Shown: positions 18,487-27,591, counted from the first letter of the stretch. The stretch is 64,000 bases of DNA from Methylobacterium sp. CB376 (GCF_029714205.1 NZ_CP121648.1:6983501-7047500); one strand, 5' to 3'. Translations and numbers: made by a program. The notes: generated by a model from the letters alone, not told the origin.

Positions 18487-20082
18487 TCAGAAGCGGACCG
18501 CCCGCGCGCGCTTGACCTGGGGAATCGCCTCGATCTGGCGCAGCAGCGCCGGCGAGACCGGCTGGTCGACCGCCGCGAAGCAGATCGCGTCGCCCCCGGG
18601 CCGGTCGCGGCCGAGATGGAAGGTGGCGACGTTGACCCCCGCCTCGCCGAGCAGCGTGCCGAACCGGCCGATGAAGCCCGGCTGGTCGGCGTTGCGCACG
18701 TAGAGCATGTGGGGCGCGAAGGCGGCCTCGAGGGGGATCGAGCGGATCTCGACGATGCGGGGCACCCCGTCCTGGAAGACGGTGCCGGCCGCGTCCCGGG
18801 GCATGTCCTCGGCCTCGACGGTCACGTGCAGCACCGAGCCGTAGTTGCGCGCGGTGCCGGTGCGGGTGGTGGTCTCCACCACGATGCCGCGCTGGCGGGC
18901 GACCTCGGTGGCCGAGACCATGTTGACGCCCTCCAGGAACGGCCTCAGCGCGCCCGCCACCGCCGCGGCGGTGAGCGCCCGCAGGTTCATGGCGGCGACC
19001 TCGCCCTCGAAGGCGATGCGGATGCCGCGGATCGGCGCCTCGGTGAGCTGGCCGAGGAAGGAGCCGAGCTGCTCGGCGAGCGTCACGAAGGGCCGCAGGC
19101 GCGGCGCCTCCTCGGCCGAGATCGACGGGAAGTTCACCGCGTTGCGGATCGCCCCGTGCAGGAGGTGGTCGGCCATCTGCTCGGCCACCTGGAGGGCGAC
19201 GTTCTCCTGCGCCTCGCGGGTCGAGGCGCCGAGATGCGGCGTGCAGATCACGCTCGGGTGGCCGAACAGCACGTTCTCGGTGGCGGGCTCGACCGCGAAC
19301 ACGTCGAGGGCGGCGCCGGCCACGTGGCCGCTGTCCAGGGCGGCGCGCAGGGCGGCCTCGTCGACGAGCCCGCCCCGGGCGCAGTTGACGATGCGCACCC
19401 CGGGCTTGGTGCGGGCGAGGGCCTCGGCCGAGAGGATGTTGCGGGTCTTGTCGGTGAGCGGCACGTGCAGGGTGATGACGTCGGCCCGGCGCAGCAGGTC
19501 GTCGAGCTCGACCTTCTCGACCCCGATCTCGACGGCGCGCTCGGGGGTCAGGAAGGGATCGTAGGCGATGACGCGCATGCGCAGGCCGATGCCGCGATCC
19601 GCGACGATCGCCCCGATATTGCCGCAGCCGATGACGCCGAGCGTCTTGGCGGTGAGCTCGATGCCGAGGAAGCGGTTCTTCTCCCAGCGCCCGGCCTGGG
19701 TGGAGGCGTCCGCCTGCGGGATCTCGCGGGCCAGGGCCAGCATCAGGGCGATGGCGTGCTCGGCGGTGGTGACCGCGTTGCCGTGCGGCGTGTTCATCAC
19801 GATGACGCCGCGGGCGGTCGCGGCCGGCACGTCGACGTTGTCGACCCCGATGCCGGCCCGGCCCACCACCCGCAGGCGCCCGGCCCGCTCGAGCAGGGCG
19901 GCCGTGACCCGGGTGGTCGAGCGGATGGCGAGGCCGTCATACGCCCCGATGGCGGCGGCGAGCGCCTCCTTGTCCTTGCCGAGGTCGGGCCGGAGGTCGG
20001 CGACGAGGCCGCGCTCGCGGAAGATCGCGACCGCGGCGGGGGAGAGGGAATCGGAGATGAGGACGCGCTTCTGCGTGGTCAT
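18487..20082 (-). CDS. serA: D-3-phosphoglycerate dehydrogenase
   Basis: A 531-residue long-form SerA, catalysing the first step of serine synthesis (3-phosphoglycerate to 3-phosphohydroxypyruvate, NAD-dependent). The NAD motif is LGVIGCGNIGAIVADR (GCGNIG at 152-157), followed by the catalytic Arg in NCARGGLVDE and His in TPHLGAST. A C-terminal regulatory region ends in an ACT domain (HMLYVRNADQPGFIGRFGTL). The ATG at 20082 gives the canonical N-terminus; the frame upstream is open only by composition. It lies downstream of serC. The leader consists of 16-bp tandem repeats that include the apparent ribosome site. Confidence 0.95.
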   Translation of the reverse strand: MTTQKRVLISDSLSPAAVAIFRERGLVADLRPDLGKDKEALAAAIGAYDGLAIRSTTRVTAALLERAGRLRVVGRAGIGVDNVDVPAATARGVIVMNTPHGNAVTTAEHAIALMLALAREIPQADASTQAGRWEKNRFLGIELTAKTLGVIGCGNIGAIVADRGIGLRMRVIAYDPFLTPERAVEIGVEKVELDDLLRRADVITLHVPLTDKTRNILSAEALARTKPGVRIVNCARGGLVDEAALRAALDSGHVAGAALDVFAVEPATENVLFGHPSVICTPHLGASTREAQENVALQVAEQMADHLLHGAIRNAVNFPSISAEEAPRLRPFVTLAEQLGSFLGQLTEAPIRGIRIAFEGEVAAMNLRALTAAAVAGALRPFLEGVNMVSATEVARQRGIVVETTTRTGTARNYGSVLHVTVEAEDMPRDAAGTVFQDGVPRIVEIRSIPLEAAFAPHMLYVRNADQPGFIGRFGTLLGEAGVNVATFHLGRDRPGGDAICFAAVDQPVSPALLRQIEAIPQVKRARAVRF

Positions 20083-20140
20083 GGGCAAGGCTCCGGCTGG
20101 GCAAGGCTCCGGCTGGGCAAGGCTCCGGCTGGGCAAGGCT
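20083..20140 (-). repeat. 16-bp tandem repeat in the serA leader
   Basis: Three full copies of GGGCAAGGCTCCGGCT (20083-20098, 20099-20114, 20115-20130) and part of a fourth (from 20131) abut the serA start codon. In the mRNA sense each copy carries a GGAG-type ribosome-site-like core, and the copy next to the ATG supplies the likely site. Copy-number change would alter the leader but not the coding frame. Confidence 0.85.
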
Positions 20141-20273
20141 CGGGCAAGGCATCCGGGATGCGGGGCCGGATCCGCCGCGCGCGCCGTCCGGACAGGGCGC
20201 AGCCTTCCCCCGCTTGCGGCGGGGGCGCGGCGCGCGACGCCGGGACCGCCGGGGCGGATCCGCGCGCGGTCTG

Positions 20274-21446
20274 TCAGGCGGCCTGCCGGAGGAGGCGGGC
20301 CTTCTCCTGCGCGAAGGCCCAGTCGAGCCAGGGCGTCAGCGCCTCGAGGTCGCTCCGCTCCACGGTGGCGCCGCACCAGATCCGCAGCCCCGCCGGCGCG
20401 TCCCGGTAGGCCCCGACGTCGAGGGCGACGCCCTCGCGCTCCAGGGTCGCGGCGATGCCCTTGGCCAGGGCCGCCACGGCCTCGGGGCCGCGGCCCGTCA
20501 CCTCGGGATCGGCGATCACCAGGCAGACGCTGGTGTTCGAGGCGGTGGCCGGCGCGCGCGCGAGGTTCTCGACCCAGGGCGTCCGCGCCACCCACGCGGC
20601 GATGACCCGGGCATTCGCGTCCGCCCGGGCGCGCAGGGCCGGCAGGCCCCCGATCCCCTGCGCCCAGAGCAGGGCGTCGATGTAGTCCTCGACCGCCAGC
20701 ATGGAGGGCGTGTTGATGGTCTCGCCCTCGAAGAGGCCCTCGATGAGCTTGCCGCCCTTGGTCATGCGGAAGATCTTCGGCATCGGCCAGGCCGGCACGT
20801 GGCTCTCCAGCCGCGCCGCGGCGCGGGGGGAGAGGATCAGCATGCCGTGCGCCGCCTCGCCGCCGAGCACCTTCTGCCAGGAGAAGGTCACGGCATCGAG
20901 CTTGGCCCAGTCGAGATCCTGCGCGAAGGCCGCCGAGGTGGCGTCGCAGATCACCACGCCCTCGCGGTCCGCGGCGATCCAGTCCGCGTCGGGCACGCGC
21001 ACGCCCGAGGTGGTGCCGTTCCAGGTGAACACCACGTCGTGGTGCCGGGTGTCCACGGCCGCGAGGTCGGGCAGGGCGCCGTAGGGCGCCGTGGTGACCC
21101 GGGCGTCGAGCCTGAGCTGCTTGACCGCGTCGGTGACCCAGCCCTCGCCGAAGGATTCCCAGGCCAGCATCTCGACCGGGCGGGGCCCGAGCAGCGACCA
21201 CATCGCCATCTCGACCGCGCCGGTGTCGGAGGCCGGCACGATGCCGATGCGGTAATCGTCCGGCACCTGCAGCACGGTGCGGGTGAGGTCGATCGCCTGC
21301 TTGAGCTTGGCCTTGCCGAGCTTCGCGCGGTGGGAGCGGCCGAGCGCCGCGTCCGAGAGGGCGGCGGGGGTCCAGCCGGGGCGCTTGGCGCAGGGGCCGG
21401 ACGAGAAGAAGGGCGCGCGCGGGCGCGCGTCGGGCCGGGTCGTCAT
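20274..21446 (-). CDS. serC: Phosphoserine aminotransferase
   Basis: A 390-residue class V PLP aminotransferase, second step of serine synthesis (phosphohydroxypyruvate plus glutamate to phosphoserine). [13 protein letters not shown] at the N-terminus and the PLP-lysine region [16 protein letters not shown] (K192) mark the alphaproteobacterial/archaeal-type Ser[11 protein letters not shown] and [14 protein letters not shown] are substrate and cofactor loops. It is 191 bases upstream of serA on the same strand, so the two probably form a serine-biosynthesis unit. Confidence 0.93.
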   Translation of the reverse strand: MTTRPDARPRAPFFSSGPCAKRPGWTPAALSDAALGRSHRAKLGKAKLKQAIDLTRTVLQVPDDYRIGIVPASDTGAVEMAMWSLLGPRPVEMLAWESFGEGWVTDAVKQLRLDARVTTAPYGALPDLAAVDTRHHDVVFTWNGTTSGVRVPDADWIAADREGVVICDATSAAFAQDLDWAKLDAVTFSWQKVLGGEAAHGMLILSPRAAARLESHVPAWPMPKIFRMTKGGKLIEGLFEGETINTPSMLAVEDYIDALLWAQGIGGLPALRARADANARVIAAWVARTPWVENLARAPATASNTSVCLVIADPEVTGRGPEAVAALAKGIAATLEREGVALDVGAYRDAPAGLRIWCGATVERSDLEALTPWLDWAFAQEKARLLRQAA

Positions 21447-21528
21447 GCGGTGTCCATCCTTCCAGATGGGCGCCTCTCGGTGGGGAGAGGTGTCCCGCCG
21501 CCGGGAATGACCGAGCCGCGCGCGCCGG

Positions 21529-23064
21529 TCAAGCGGCGATCGCGGCGCTCCCGGCCGGGCGCAGGCCCTGCGCGCGCAGGTAGGCGCCGAGGGCGGCCGC
21601 GTCCTGGTCGGGCAGGGCGAGGGCGACGTGGCCGTCCGGCCGGACCAGGAAGGCGGCGTCCCGCGTCACGCCCGCCCGCGCGGCCTCCGGGCCGTGCGCG
21701 AAGACGTGGCAGGGCAGGGCGTGGGCCGCCGCCGCCTCGCCGAGGGCCGGCGCCGGGGTGCCGTAGACGTGGACCTGCCAGGCGAGGGCGCGCAGCGGCG
21801 CGAAATTGTCGAGGCCCGGGATCCAGGGCAGGCGGTCCCCGCCCCGCACCTCGCCCGCCCGGCCCAGGCTGAGCGGGCTGTCCGGATAGGCGATGCGGAC
21901 CTGCGAGACGATCTCGAACATCATCCGGCGGGTCGCCGCGACGCCCCAGAGCAGGGGCATCAGGTGGGGCACCACGAGGGTGCGCAGCACCTGGTGGCCG
22001 AGGCCCTTGCCGATGGCGGCCTGGAAGGCCCGGTCGGTGGAGGCGATGAGCTGGCGGGCGAAGGCGATCCGCTCCGGCTCGTAGCTGTCGAGGAGGGACG
22101 GGGGGGCGGTGCCCCGCACCACCTCGGCGAGCTTCCAGGACAGGTTCACCGCGTCGCCGATCCCGGTATTCATGCCCTGGCCGCCGGCCGGGCTGTGGAT
22201 GTGGCCGGCATCGCCGGCGATGAAGCAGCGCCCCTGCCGGAACCGCGCCGCCACCCGGTGGTGGACGTTGTAGGTCGAGAACCAGTTCACCGCCGCCACC
22301 CGCACGCCGAGGAGCGCCTCGGCATGGGGCTGGATCTCGGGAAAGCCGAGCTCCTCGCGCCCGGCGAGGGGCGGCGGCACGATGCCGATCAGCCGGTGCA
22401 TGCCGCTCGACCGCACCGGCATGACGAGGCCGAGGGCGTCCACGCCGAGATTGACGAAGACGTCGTCGCCCGGATGCGCGGCGAGCCGCACATCCGCCAC
22501 GTAGAAGCGCTGCGCGTAGGTGCCGCCCGGGAAGTCCAGCCCGAGGCCCTGGCGCACGCGGCTGTGGGCGCCGTCGCAGCCGCACAGATAGGCCGCGCTC
22601 ACGGTCTCCCGCACCCCGTCCCGCTCGAGCACGGCCTCGACGCCGTCCTCCCGGTCCGTGAAACCGACGAGCTCGGTTCCGTATTCCACCGTCACGCCCG
22701 CCCGCGCGAGGCGGTCGAGGAGGAAGCGCTCGTGGTCGTCCTGGGGGTAGCACAGCATGAACGGGAACGGGCTGATCCCCTCGCCGAGATCCCCGAAATG
22801 GAAAGCGGCGACGTCCTTGCCCCGGCTGCGCAGGTGCACGCCGCCCATGCGGATGCCCTGCGCCACCACCTCGTCGGCGAAGCCGAGCTGCTGGTAGAAT
22901 TCCAGGGTGCGGGCATGCACCACCATGGCGCGCGAGGCCTCGCCGGGTCCCGCGTGCCGGTCGACGATGCGGGGCCGCACCCCGTGATGGGCGAGCCGCA
23001 GGGCGAGGACGAGGCCGGTCGGGCCGGCGCCGACGATCAGGATCGGGGAAGACGAAGAGGCCAT
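21529..23064 (-). CDS. FAD-dependent aromatic-type monooxygenase
   Basis: A 511-residue flavoprotein hydroxylase of the PheA/TfdB/UbiH group. The Rossmann motif [15 protein letters not shown] is at the N-terminus, and the second FAD motif, [23 protein letters not shown], is near residue 280-300. A DG-type motif ([13 protein letters not shown]) lies between. I use the ATG at 23064 because AGGAGG precedes it; an in-frame ATG at 23085 lies upstream of that ribosome site. Substrate unknown, probably a phenolic or similar ring compound. It is divergent from a TetR-family gene with a palindrome in the shared promoter region, so it is probably repressed by that regulator. Confidence 0.85.
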   Translation of the reverse strand: MASSSSPILIVGAGPTGLVLALRLAHHGVRPRIVDRHAGPGEASRAMVVHARTLEFYQQLGFADEVVAQGIRMGGVHLRSRGKDVAAFHFGDLGEGISPFPFMLCYPQDDHERFLLDRLARAGVTVEYGTELVGFTDREDGVEAVLERDGVRETVSAAYLCGCDGAHSRVRQGLGLDFPGGTYAQRFYVADVRLAAHPGDDVFVNLGVDALGLVMPVRSSGMHRLIGIVPPPLAGREELGFPEIQPHAEALLGVRVAAVNWFSTYNVHHRVAARFRQGRCFIAGDAGHIHSPAGGQGMNTGIGDAVNLSWKLAEVVRGTAPPSLLDSYEPERIAFARQLIASTDRAFQAAIGKGLGHQVLRTLVVPHLMPLLWGVAATRRMMFEIVSQVRIAYPDSPLSLGRAGEVRGGDRLPWIPGLDNFAPLRALAWQVHVYGTPAPALGEAAAAHALPCHVFAHGPEAARAGVTRDAAFLVRPDGHVALALPDQDAAALGAYLRAQGLRPAGSAAIAA

Positions 23065-23088
23065 GGCGCATCCTCCTGCGGGCATCCT

Positions 23089-23104
23089 ATGACCGGCGGG
23101 TCAT
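23089..23104. promoter_or_regulatory. Palindromic candidate operator in divergent promoter
   Basis: ATGACC-ggcg-GGTCAT is a perfect 6-bp inverted repeat in the 73-base gap between the monooxygenase start (23064) and the TetR-family start (23138). Its size and place suit a TetR dimer site controlling both genes. Confidence 0.5.
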
Positions 23105-23137
23105 TTTTGCAATCGGCGCGGGAGGCGCGGGGGCGGC

Positions 23138-23794
23138 GTGGCTGAGGCGGCGAGGGGAGCGGAAGCGGGCCGGCGCGGCCCGAGCCCGGAGAAGACCGCC
23201 CGCACGCGGGCGGCGATCGTCGGGGCGGCGCTCGGCGTGTTCCTGGAGCGGGGCTTCTCGGGCACCCGGATGATCGACGTCGCCGCGCGCGCCGGCGTCG
23301 CCAAGGGGACGCTCTACCTGTACTTCCGGGACAAGGAGGCCCTGTTCGAGGGCGTGCTGCGGGAGGTGATGGCCGACCTCGTGGCGAGCCTGAGCGGGCA
23401 GGGGCCCGGCCCCGGCGAGAGCCTGCGCGACTTCCTGCGGCGGGTCGCGGTGCCGGCCTTCCGGGACCTTGAGGCGACGCGCCGCGCGGCGGTGGTGCGG
23501 CTGGTGATCGCCGAGGGCGGGCGCTTCCCGGCGGTGGCGGCGGCCTACCGGCGCGTGGTGATCGGCCCGGTGACGGGCGCGGTCCGGCGCTTCGCCGCCG
23601 AAGCCCTGGCGCGGGGCGAGCTGACCTCGGACGCGCTCGTGCGCTTCCCGCTGCTGCTCGCCGCGCCGGGCGTGCTGGCGACGGTCTGGAACGGCCTCTA
23701 CGGCGCCGAGGAGCCCCTCGACGCGGGCGCCGTCGTGGAGGCGTTCCTCGACTGGGCGATGCCGGCGCGCGCCGGGGAGTCCGGCGCCGGCTGA
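23138..23794 (+). CDS. TetR-family transcriptional regulator
   Basis: A 218-residue regulator. The N-terminal TetR DNA-binding domain is textbook: ARTRAAIVGAALGVFLERGFSGTRMIDVAARAGVAKGTLYLYFRDKEALFEGV (about residues 21-73). A variable helical ligand domain follows. The start is a GTG at 23138 after GGGAGGCG. It probably regulates the adjacent divergent monooxygenase in response to the substrate or a related ligand. The end of the gene lies in a perfect inverted repeat shared with the convergent downstream gene. Confidence 0.9.
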   Translation: MAEAARGAEAGRRGPSPEKTARTRAAIVGAALGVFLERGFSGTRMIDVAARAGVAKGTLYLYFRDKEALFEGVLREVMADLVASLSGQGPGPGESLRDFLRRVAVPAFRDLEATRRAAVVRLVIAEGGRFPAVAAAYRRVVIGPVTGAVRRFAAEALARGELTSDALVRFPLLLAAPGVLATVWNGLYGAEEPLDAGAVVEAFLDWAMPARAGESGAG

Positions 23795-23811
23795 GCGGCG
23801 GCGCCGCTCAG
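23791..23811. terminator. Perfect inverted repeat over two convergent stop codons
   Basis: CTGAGCGGC-GGC-GCCGCTCAG overlaps the stop codon of the TetR gene and the 3' end of the WYL-like gene. A compact bidirectional terminator candidate. Confidence 0.5.
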
Positions 23812-24221
23812 GCCGGTCCGCGTGCCGCGCCCCGCCGCTGCTCCCGGCGCAGGGCCGCGGCGCGGCTGCGGCGGGCCGCCTCGGCCCGGCGCATCAGCCA
23901 GTCGAGGATGTTGCGCTCGACGCGCTCGCCGGTGTCGCGGTCGGTGAGGCGGTGGATGCGGTCGGCCCGGAAGCCCCGATAGGCGTCGCGGTCGCGGTCG
24001 GTGCCGCCGACCAGGACCTTGCCCGGGCCGACCTTGAGTTCGTGCGCGGCGAGGTGGCGGACCGTCCAGGCGCCGTTGCCGTCCTCGTAGACGAGTTCGA
24101 ACCGGCCCTCGATCGGCAGGACCCGCCAGGCGCCGTCCCGGCGCTCCGGCGCCGGCGGCGCCGCGTCCGGCGGGGCCCCGGCCGGGGCGTCCAGCTGAGC
24201 AAAAAAGGTGTTGTCCAACAT
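23808..24221 (-). CDS. Small stand-alone WYL-like domain protein
   Basis: A 137-residue protein. The middle part (FELVYEDGNGAWTVRHLAAHELKVGPG, later DRDAYRGFRADRIHRLTDRDTG) has the order of a WYL-type SH3-like ligand or nucleic-acid sensor domain, including the R-F-R-x-D-R-I segment. The C-terminus is an Arg/Ala-rich helix (LDWLMRRAEAARRSRAAALR). There is no helix-turn-helix, unlike most WYL regulators, so it may act as a separate sensor or bind RNA. No strong ribosome site precedes the ATG at 24221. WYL assignment is by eye only. Confidence 0.6.
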   Translation of the reverse strand: MLDNTFFAQLDAPAGAPPDAAPPAPERRDGAWRVLPIEGRFELVYEDGNGAWTVRHLAAHELKVGPGKVLVGGTDRDRDAYRGFRADRIHRLTDRDTGERVERNILDWLMRRAEAARRSRAAALRREQRRGAARGPA

Positions 24222-24585
24222 GGTCTTGATATAGGTGTTCGTGGTTCGTTCCGAAAGGGGTGAGCGCGCGCGACCGGGCCCGTGCGCGAAGTGTTGCGCG
24301 AGGCGTTGCGCGAGGTGTCACGCGGCTGTCGCGCGGCGCGCCTAGACGGCCGGCCGTCTCCGGGGGACGGGTGCGAGGACTCGGTTCGGCATGGCGATGT
24401 TCGCGTTGAGTGTCGTGGCGGTCGGCCTGGTCGTCGTCTCGGCGAGCCTGTCGCAGGGCGGACCGTGAGCGCGCCGGCGCGGCACCGCGGCGCGAGTTGA
24501 CGCCCCGCTCCGGGAGGCCCTAGACAGGCTGGGCGCCGTCGCGCTCCGGCCCCGGGGCGCCGCAGGTCGGCTCCGGCCCAGACCG
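24222..24585. other. Intergenic region before tRNA-Ser
   Basis: No firm gene. A 25-codon frame at 24391-24468 (MAMFALSVVAVGLVVVSASL, then SQGGP) would encode a single hydrophobic helix, but it has only a weak ribosome site. Otherwise the stretch contains GTTGCGCGAG-type short repeats near 24293-24315. Confidence 0.3.
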
Positions 24586-24672
24586 GGAAGGGTGGCCGAG
24601 TGGTTTAAGGCAGCGGTCTTGAAAACCGCCGTGGGGGTGACTCCACCGTGGGTTCGAATCCCACCCCTTCCG
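24586..24672 (+). tRNA. tRNA-Ser (UGA anticodon)
   Basis: The 87-base gene folds as a class II tRNA. The acceptor stem GGAAGGG/CCCTTCC, a D arm (GGCCGAGTGGTTTAAGGC), the anticodon stem GCGGT-CTTGAAA-ACCGC with TGA anticodon, a long variable arm (GTGGGGG through CTCCACC) and GGTTCGAATCC as the T loop are all visible. A full CCA end is not encoded. The 3' end is the integration site of the downstream element; the gene itself remains intact because the element restored it. Confidence 0.95.
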
Positions 24673-24674
24673 CC
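24659..24674 (+). repeat. Left attachment site (attL core) within tRNA-Ser
   Basis: The 16-base sequence TCCCACCCCTTCCGCC at the tRNA 3' end is repeated exactly at 46411-46426. The integrase gene begins about 100 bases inside. These are the expected direct repeats left by tyrosine-recombinase integration. Confidence 0.85.
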
Positions 24675-24728
24675 GGCCCTCTGCTAAGTGGCTGGACCAG
24701 CTAGAAGCGTTGACAAACAAGGGGTTAG

Positions 24729-24761
24729 GTAGCACCTGTGCTACAGGTTGTTGCTACAGGT
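24729..24761 (+). repeat. Candidate integrase arm-type sites, left end
   Basis: TGCTACAGGT occurs at 24739-24748 and 24752-24761 (13-base period); the first also forms an inverted repeat, GTAGCAC-CT-GTGCTAC (24729-24744). A matching GCTACAG pair with the same period is found inside the right end at 46328-46347. Confidence 0.6.
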
Positions 24762-24772
24762 CACCCCTCGCG

Positions 24773-26473
24773 ATGGGCCTTGAAACCCGCCTTGTTCGCC
24801 GCAAGAACGGCACCTACGCGTTCCGCGGGTACGTCCCTCCCGAGTTGCGAGAGGCCATCCCTGGTGGTCGTAGTGGGCAGAAGTGGATCGCCCTCGGCAC
24901 AGCAGACAGGGCTGAGGCCGTTCGACGTGCCCGACTGAAGTCGGTGGAGTTCGACCGGGAGCTACACACGGCACGCCGCCGTCTGTCTGGGGCTCAGGAC
25001 GACATCTCTCTAGCTGAAGCGGAGCGTCTGGCCGCGGCTTGGCTGTCGAAGCTGCTCAGTGATGACGAGAGAAAGCGCGAAGCCGGCCTGACGGAGGTGG
25101 CTTACCAGCGCGCACTCAAGGCCGCAGAGTACGTGGGTCCTGCTGCTGCAGCCGAGCTTGCAAGGGGCAGTATGGAAACAATCTGGATGGAGGTGGAGGG
25201 GGTCCTTCGCGAGAACGGCTTGTCATCGCGGGAAGGCTCGGAGTCCTGGCGGAGGCTGGGGTTCGCGATGCTGAAGGCTCAAAAGCGTTGGGCTGACGCC
25301 CTGCTTGCCCGGAACAAGGGGGAGGTGGTCGAAACACCAGTACCGCCCAAGGCAGCCTCTACGCCCCGTTCCTGCACCGTTGAAGACCTCATTACGGCGT
25401 ACCTAAACGATCCCACGAGGAAGCGCACTCCTGGCACGCTCAAGACCTACCAGACGGTCTTCCGGGCAATGAGGGAGTTGCTTGGACCTGACACCCCGGT
25501 GGACAGCATCCATCGCGTGGACTGCGAGCGCATCCGCAGTGTCATCATAAGGCTCCCGAAGAACGCTTCTCAGCGGTTCCCTGACCTATCCCTTGAGGAT
25601 GCAGCTAAGCTGGCTGATGCCGAGAAGCTTGAGCGGCTTGGGGTGTCTGCGGTCAACAACTACCTCCACAACCTATCGGCCCTGTTCAAGTGGGGCGTGA
25701 ACACATGGCGTGTGACCCGGAACCCAGCTCAGGGGCTCGCGCTTCCTGATGACCGCGACGAACGCGACCTTCGCCAACCCTTCAGCATCGCGCAGCTTCA
25801 GGCAATATTCACGGCCCCGCTCTACACGGGATGTCAGGATGATGAGGAAGGCTACGCGAAGCCTGGACCGAACGTGCCGCGTCGCGGGCGCTTCTGGGTC
25901 CCCCTGCTCTCCCTCTGGACGGGCATGAGGCTGGGTGAATGCTGTCAGCTACGAGTTGAGGATGTGGCTGAGTACGAAGGGGTGCCCGTCATCCTCATCA
26001 ACGACGACGAGGAGCCAGGGGGCGACGAGGCTGACAAGAAGCGTGTGAAGACGGAGGCAGGCAGGCGGTTCGTCCCGGTTCACCCTGAACTTCAGCGTAT
26101 CGGCTTTCTCAAGTTCGTAGAGGCCATGCGGGGCAGGGGGGAGAAGCGCCTGTTCCCAGAGATCAAACCCGACTCGATGGGGTATCTGTCCGGCACCTTC
26201 TCGAAGTGGTTCAACGACAAGCGCCGCTTCCTGGGCAAGCTCGACATGTCCGGGACGGGGGTGTCATTCCACAGTTTCAGGCACAACTACCGTGATGCTC
26301 TCCGAGAGGCTGAGATCAGCCTTGAGCGGGTGAGGGCTCTTGGTGGATGGAGACGAGACAGCGAAGGTGAGGAGGCCATCTATGGTAAGGGATTGAAGGC
26401 AGCGACTCTCTATAAAGAGATTGAGAAGGTTCGCTATTCAGGGCTTGCGCTCACCCACCTTCATACCGGGTGA
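24773..26473 (+). CDS. Tyrosine recombinase (integrase) of the tRNA-Ser element
   Basis: A 566-residue phage-type integrase. The N-terminus (LETRLVRRKNGTYAFRGYVP) resembles the DUF6538 DNA-binding module; a core-binding region (TVEDLITAYLNDPTRKRTPGT) follows, then the catalytic domain. Catalytic residues seen: Arg386 in TGMRLGECCQL, His500 and Arg503 in HSFRH, Trp in LGGWRR in place of the second His, and the nucleophile Tyr537 in YGKG. Start at the ATG at 24773; the preceding repeats are probable integrase-binding sites. It faces away from attL and should catalyse integration and excision at tRNA-Ser. Confidence 0.92.
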   Translation: MGLETRLVRRKNGTYAFRGYVPPELREAIPGGRSGQKWIALGTADRAEAVRRARLKSVEFDRELHTARRRLSGAQDDISLAEAERLAAAWLSKLLSDDERKREAGLTEVAYQRALKAAEYVGPAAAAELARGSMETIWMEVEGVLRENGLSSREGSESWRRLGFAMLKAQKRWADALLARNKGEVVETPVPPKAASTPRSCTVEDLITAYLNDPTRKRTPGTLKTYQTVFRAMRELLGPDTPVDSIHRVDCERIRSVIIRLPKNASQRFPDLSLEDAAKLADAEKLERLGVSAVNNYLHNLSALFKWGVNTWRVTRNPAQGLALPDDRDERDLRQPFSIAQLQAIFTAPLYTGCQDDEEGYAKPGPNVPRRGRFWVPLLSLWTGMRLGECCQLRVEDVAEYEGVPVILINDDEEPGGDEADKKRVKTEAGRRFVPVHPELQRIGFLKFVEAMRGRGEKRLFPEIKPDSMGYLSGTFSKWFNDKRRFLGKLDMSGTGVSFHSFRHNYRDALREAEISLERVRALGGWRRDSEGEEAIYGKGLKAATLYKEIEKVRYSGLALTHLHTG

Positions 26474-26529
26474 AGACAGCAAGGAGACAACATGCCCCGC
26501 AACGGGTGCGAGGACGCGCCCGCTCGGGT

Positions 26530-26750
26530 GCTTACGTCCAAGTTCAGCCCCTGGCATCAGGGGCTCAGAAAGTCCTACAGGGTCCGCGCAGTACCAGCGT
26601 AGGGGCGCCTCTGGTTCGTTGAGCAGGACGCCTGCGGCGCTGCCGGCTGGCATGAGGACACCATGCAGGGTCGGTTCACAACAGTCAGACCTTTCATCAG
26701 CTCCAATCGAACCTCGTCGTTTTTCCCTAGTTTGGTCACGAGCAAATAGG
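26530..26750 (+). pseudogene. Fragment of a Bro-N/antirepressor-like gene
   Basis: The translation KFSPWHQGLRKSYRVRAVPA, stop, GRLWFVEQDACGAAGWHEDT parallels the intact protein at 31080-31433 (LSEGRLWLLVKDASRAIGWQ) and the fragment at 48494-48680. It contains an in-frame stop (TAG near 26599) and no start, so it is a decayed copy. It shows that this phage-regulator family has been duplicated and lost within the island. Confidence 0.5.
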
Positions 26751-26838
26751 ACGCGAGCGCATCAGGAGGCCAAGCGGAACCGAATGCTCCACAGGGTCTT
26801 AGTTCGCAAAAGCGATCCAGACTAAGGGAGTGGAGCGC

Positions 26839-27591
26839 ATGCCACAGGAAAGTACAAGAAGGCGCAGCAGCCTCGTAGGGACTGCAACCTTTGCAGTTAT
26901 GATTTGCCTGGTCAGCAATGGCCACTGGGCAGCGCGCGCGCAGGACACTTCAGGATACAGCTTTGACAACCGCTTCACTAAACCAGAGCGAGCAAAGCCG
27001 GTCTTCACTCATCCCGACGTGTCATCACAGATGCCGCACCCGGCCGTTTCAGGCGAAGAAAGCACTCCGCGCGAAGCCGCCACGGCGCCCTCCGCATCTC
27101 CTGAGCGCATTACGACAGCGGCCATCCCTGCGAAGAGAAAGCATTCCGCTCGTACTGTTTGGCGTAGTGGCCAACGTGTGAAGATGCTCTGCTCATGCCG
27201 AGTTATAGCTCAAAGGCAGAAAAGAGGGACAAAGTTAGTTGAAACAAAGGAGTCGGCGCCTCAAAGCAAACGCATTCCCTCGCGTTCTTTTCGTCAATCG
27301 GCTCAGATTAGCAGTGGGCGGGCCGTCTGGTATCAACATTCGGGCCGAACCGCGAGCGGTGAAATCTACAACCCAAACGGCCTCACAGCCGCGCACAACA
27401 GCCTACCACTGGGCACACGAGTTCGCGTGGTCAACCGAGGGAATGGCCGGTCTGTGGTCGTGCGTATCAATGACAGAACCAATAGGAGCACACAAGGTAA
27501 AAACAACTATGTCATTGACCTGTCTCGCGGCAGTGCTCGCAAGCTAGGAATAGAGGGTGTCTCCTCTGTTGCACTTTACAGGGCGCAATGA
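26839..27591 (+). CDS. RlpA-like septal/cell-wall protein with double-psi beta-barrel
   Basis: A 250-residue exported protein. The N-terminal signal (RRRSSLVGTATFAVMICLVS) is followed by a low-complexity Ser/Pro/Ala linker and a C-terminal RlpA-type double-psi barrel from about residue 160: GRAVWYQHSGRTASGEIYNPNGLTAAHNSLPLGTRVRVVN, then VVVRINDRT and VIDLSRGSARKLGI. RlpA proteins bind or cleave peptidoglycan glycans lacking stem peptides. The conserved H (AAH) and D (NDR) residues are present; no SPOR domain is seen. ATG 26839 follows AAGGGAG. Location on a mobile element is unusual; the role there is unknown. Confidence 0.82.
   Translation: MPQESTRRRSSLVGTATFAVMICLVSNGHWAARAQDTSGYSFDNRFTKPERAKPVFTHPDVSSQMPHPAVSGEESTPREAATAPSASPERITTAAIPAKRKHSARTVWRSGQRVKMLCSCRVIAQRQKRGTKLVETKESAPQSKRIPSRSFRQSAQISSGRAVWYQHSGRTASGEIYNPNGLTAAHNSLPLGTRVRVVNRGNGRSVVVRINDRTNRSTQGKNNYVIDLSRGSARKLGIEGVSSVALYRAQ

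Noticed and set aside
24710..24715. TTGACA as a sigma-70 -35 box for the integrase
   Set aside because: The hexamer is perfect, but no acceptable -10 sequence lies at 16-18 bases; it is not called as a promoter.
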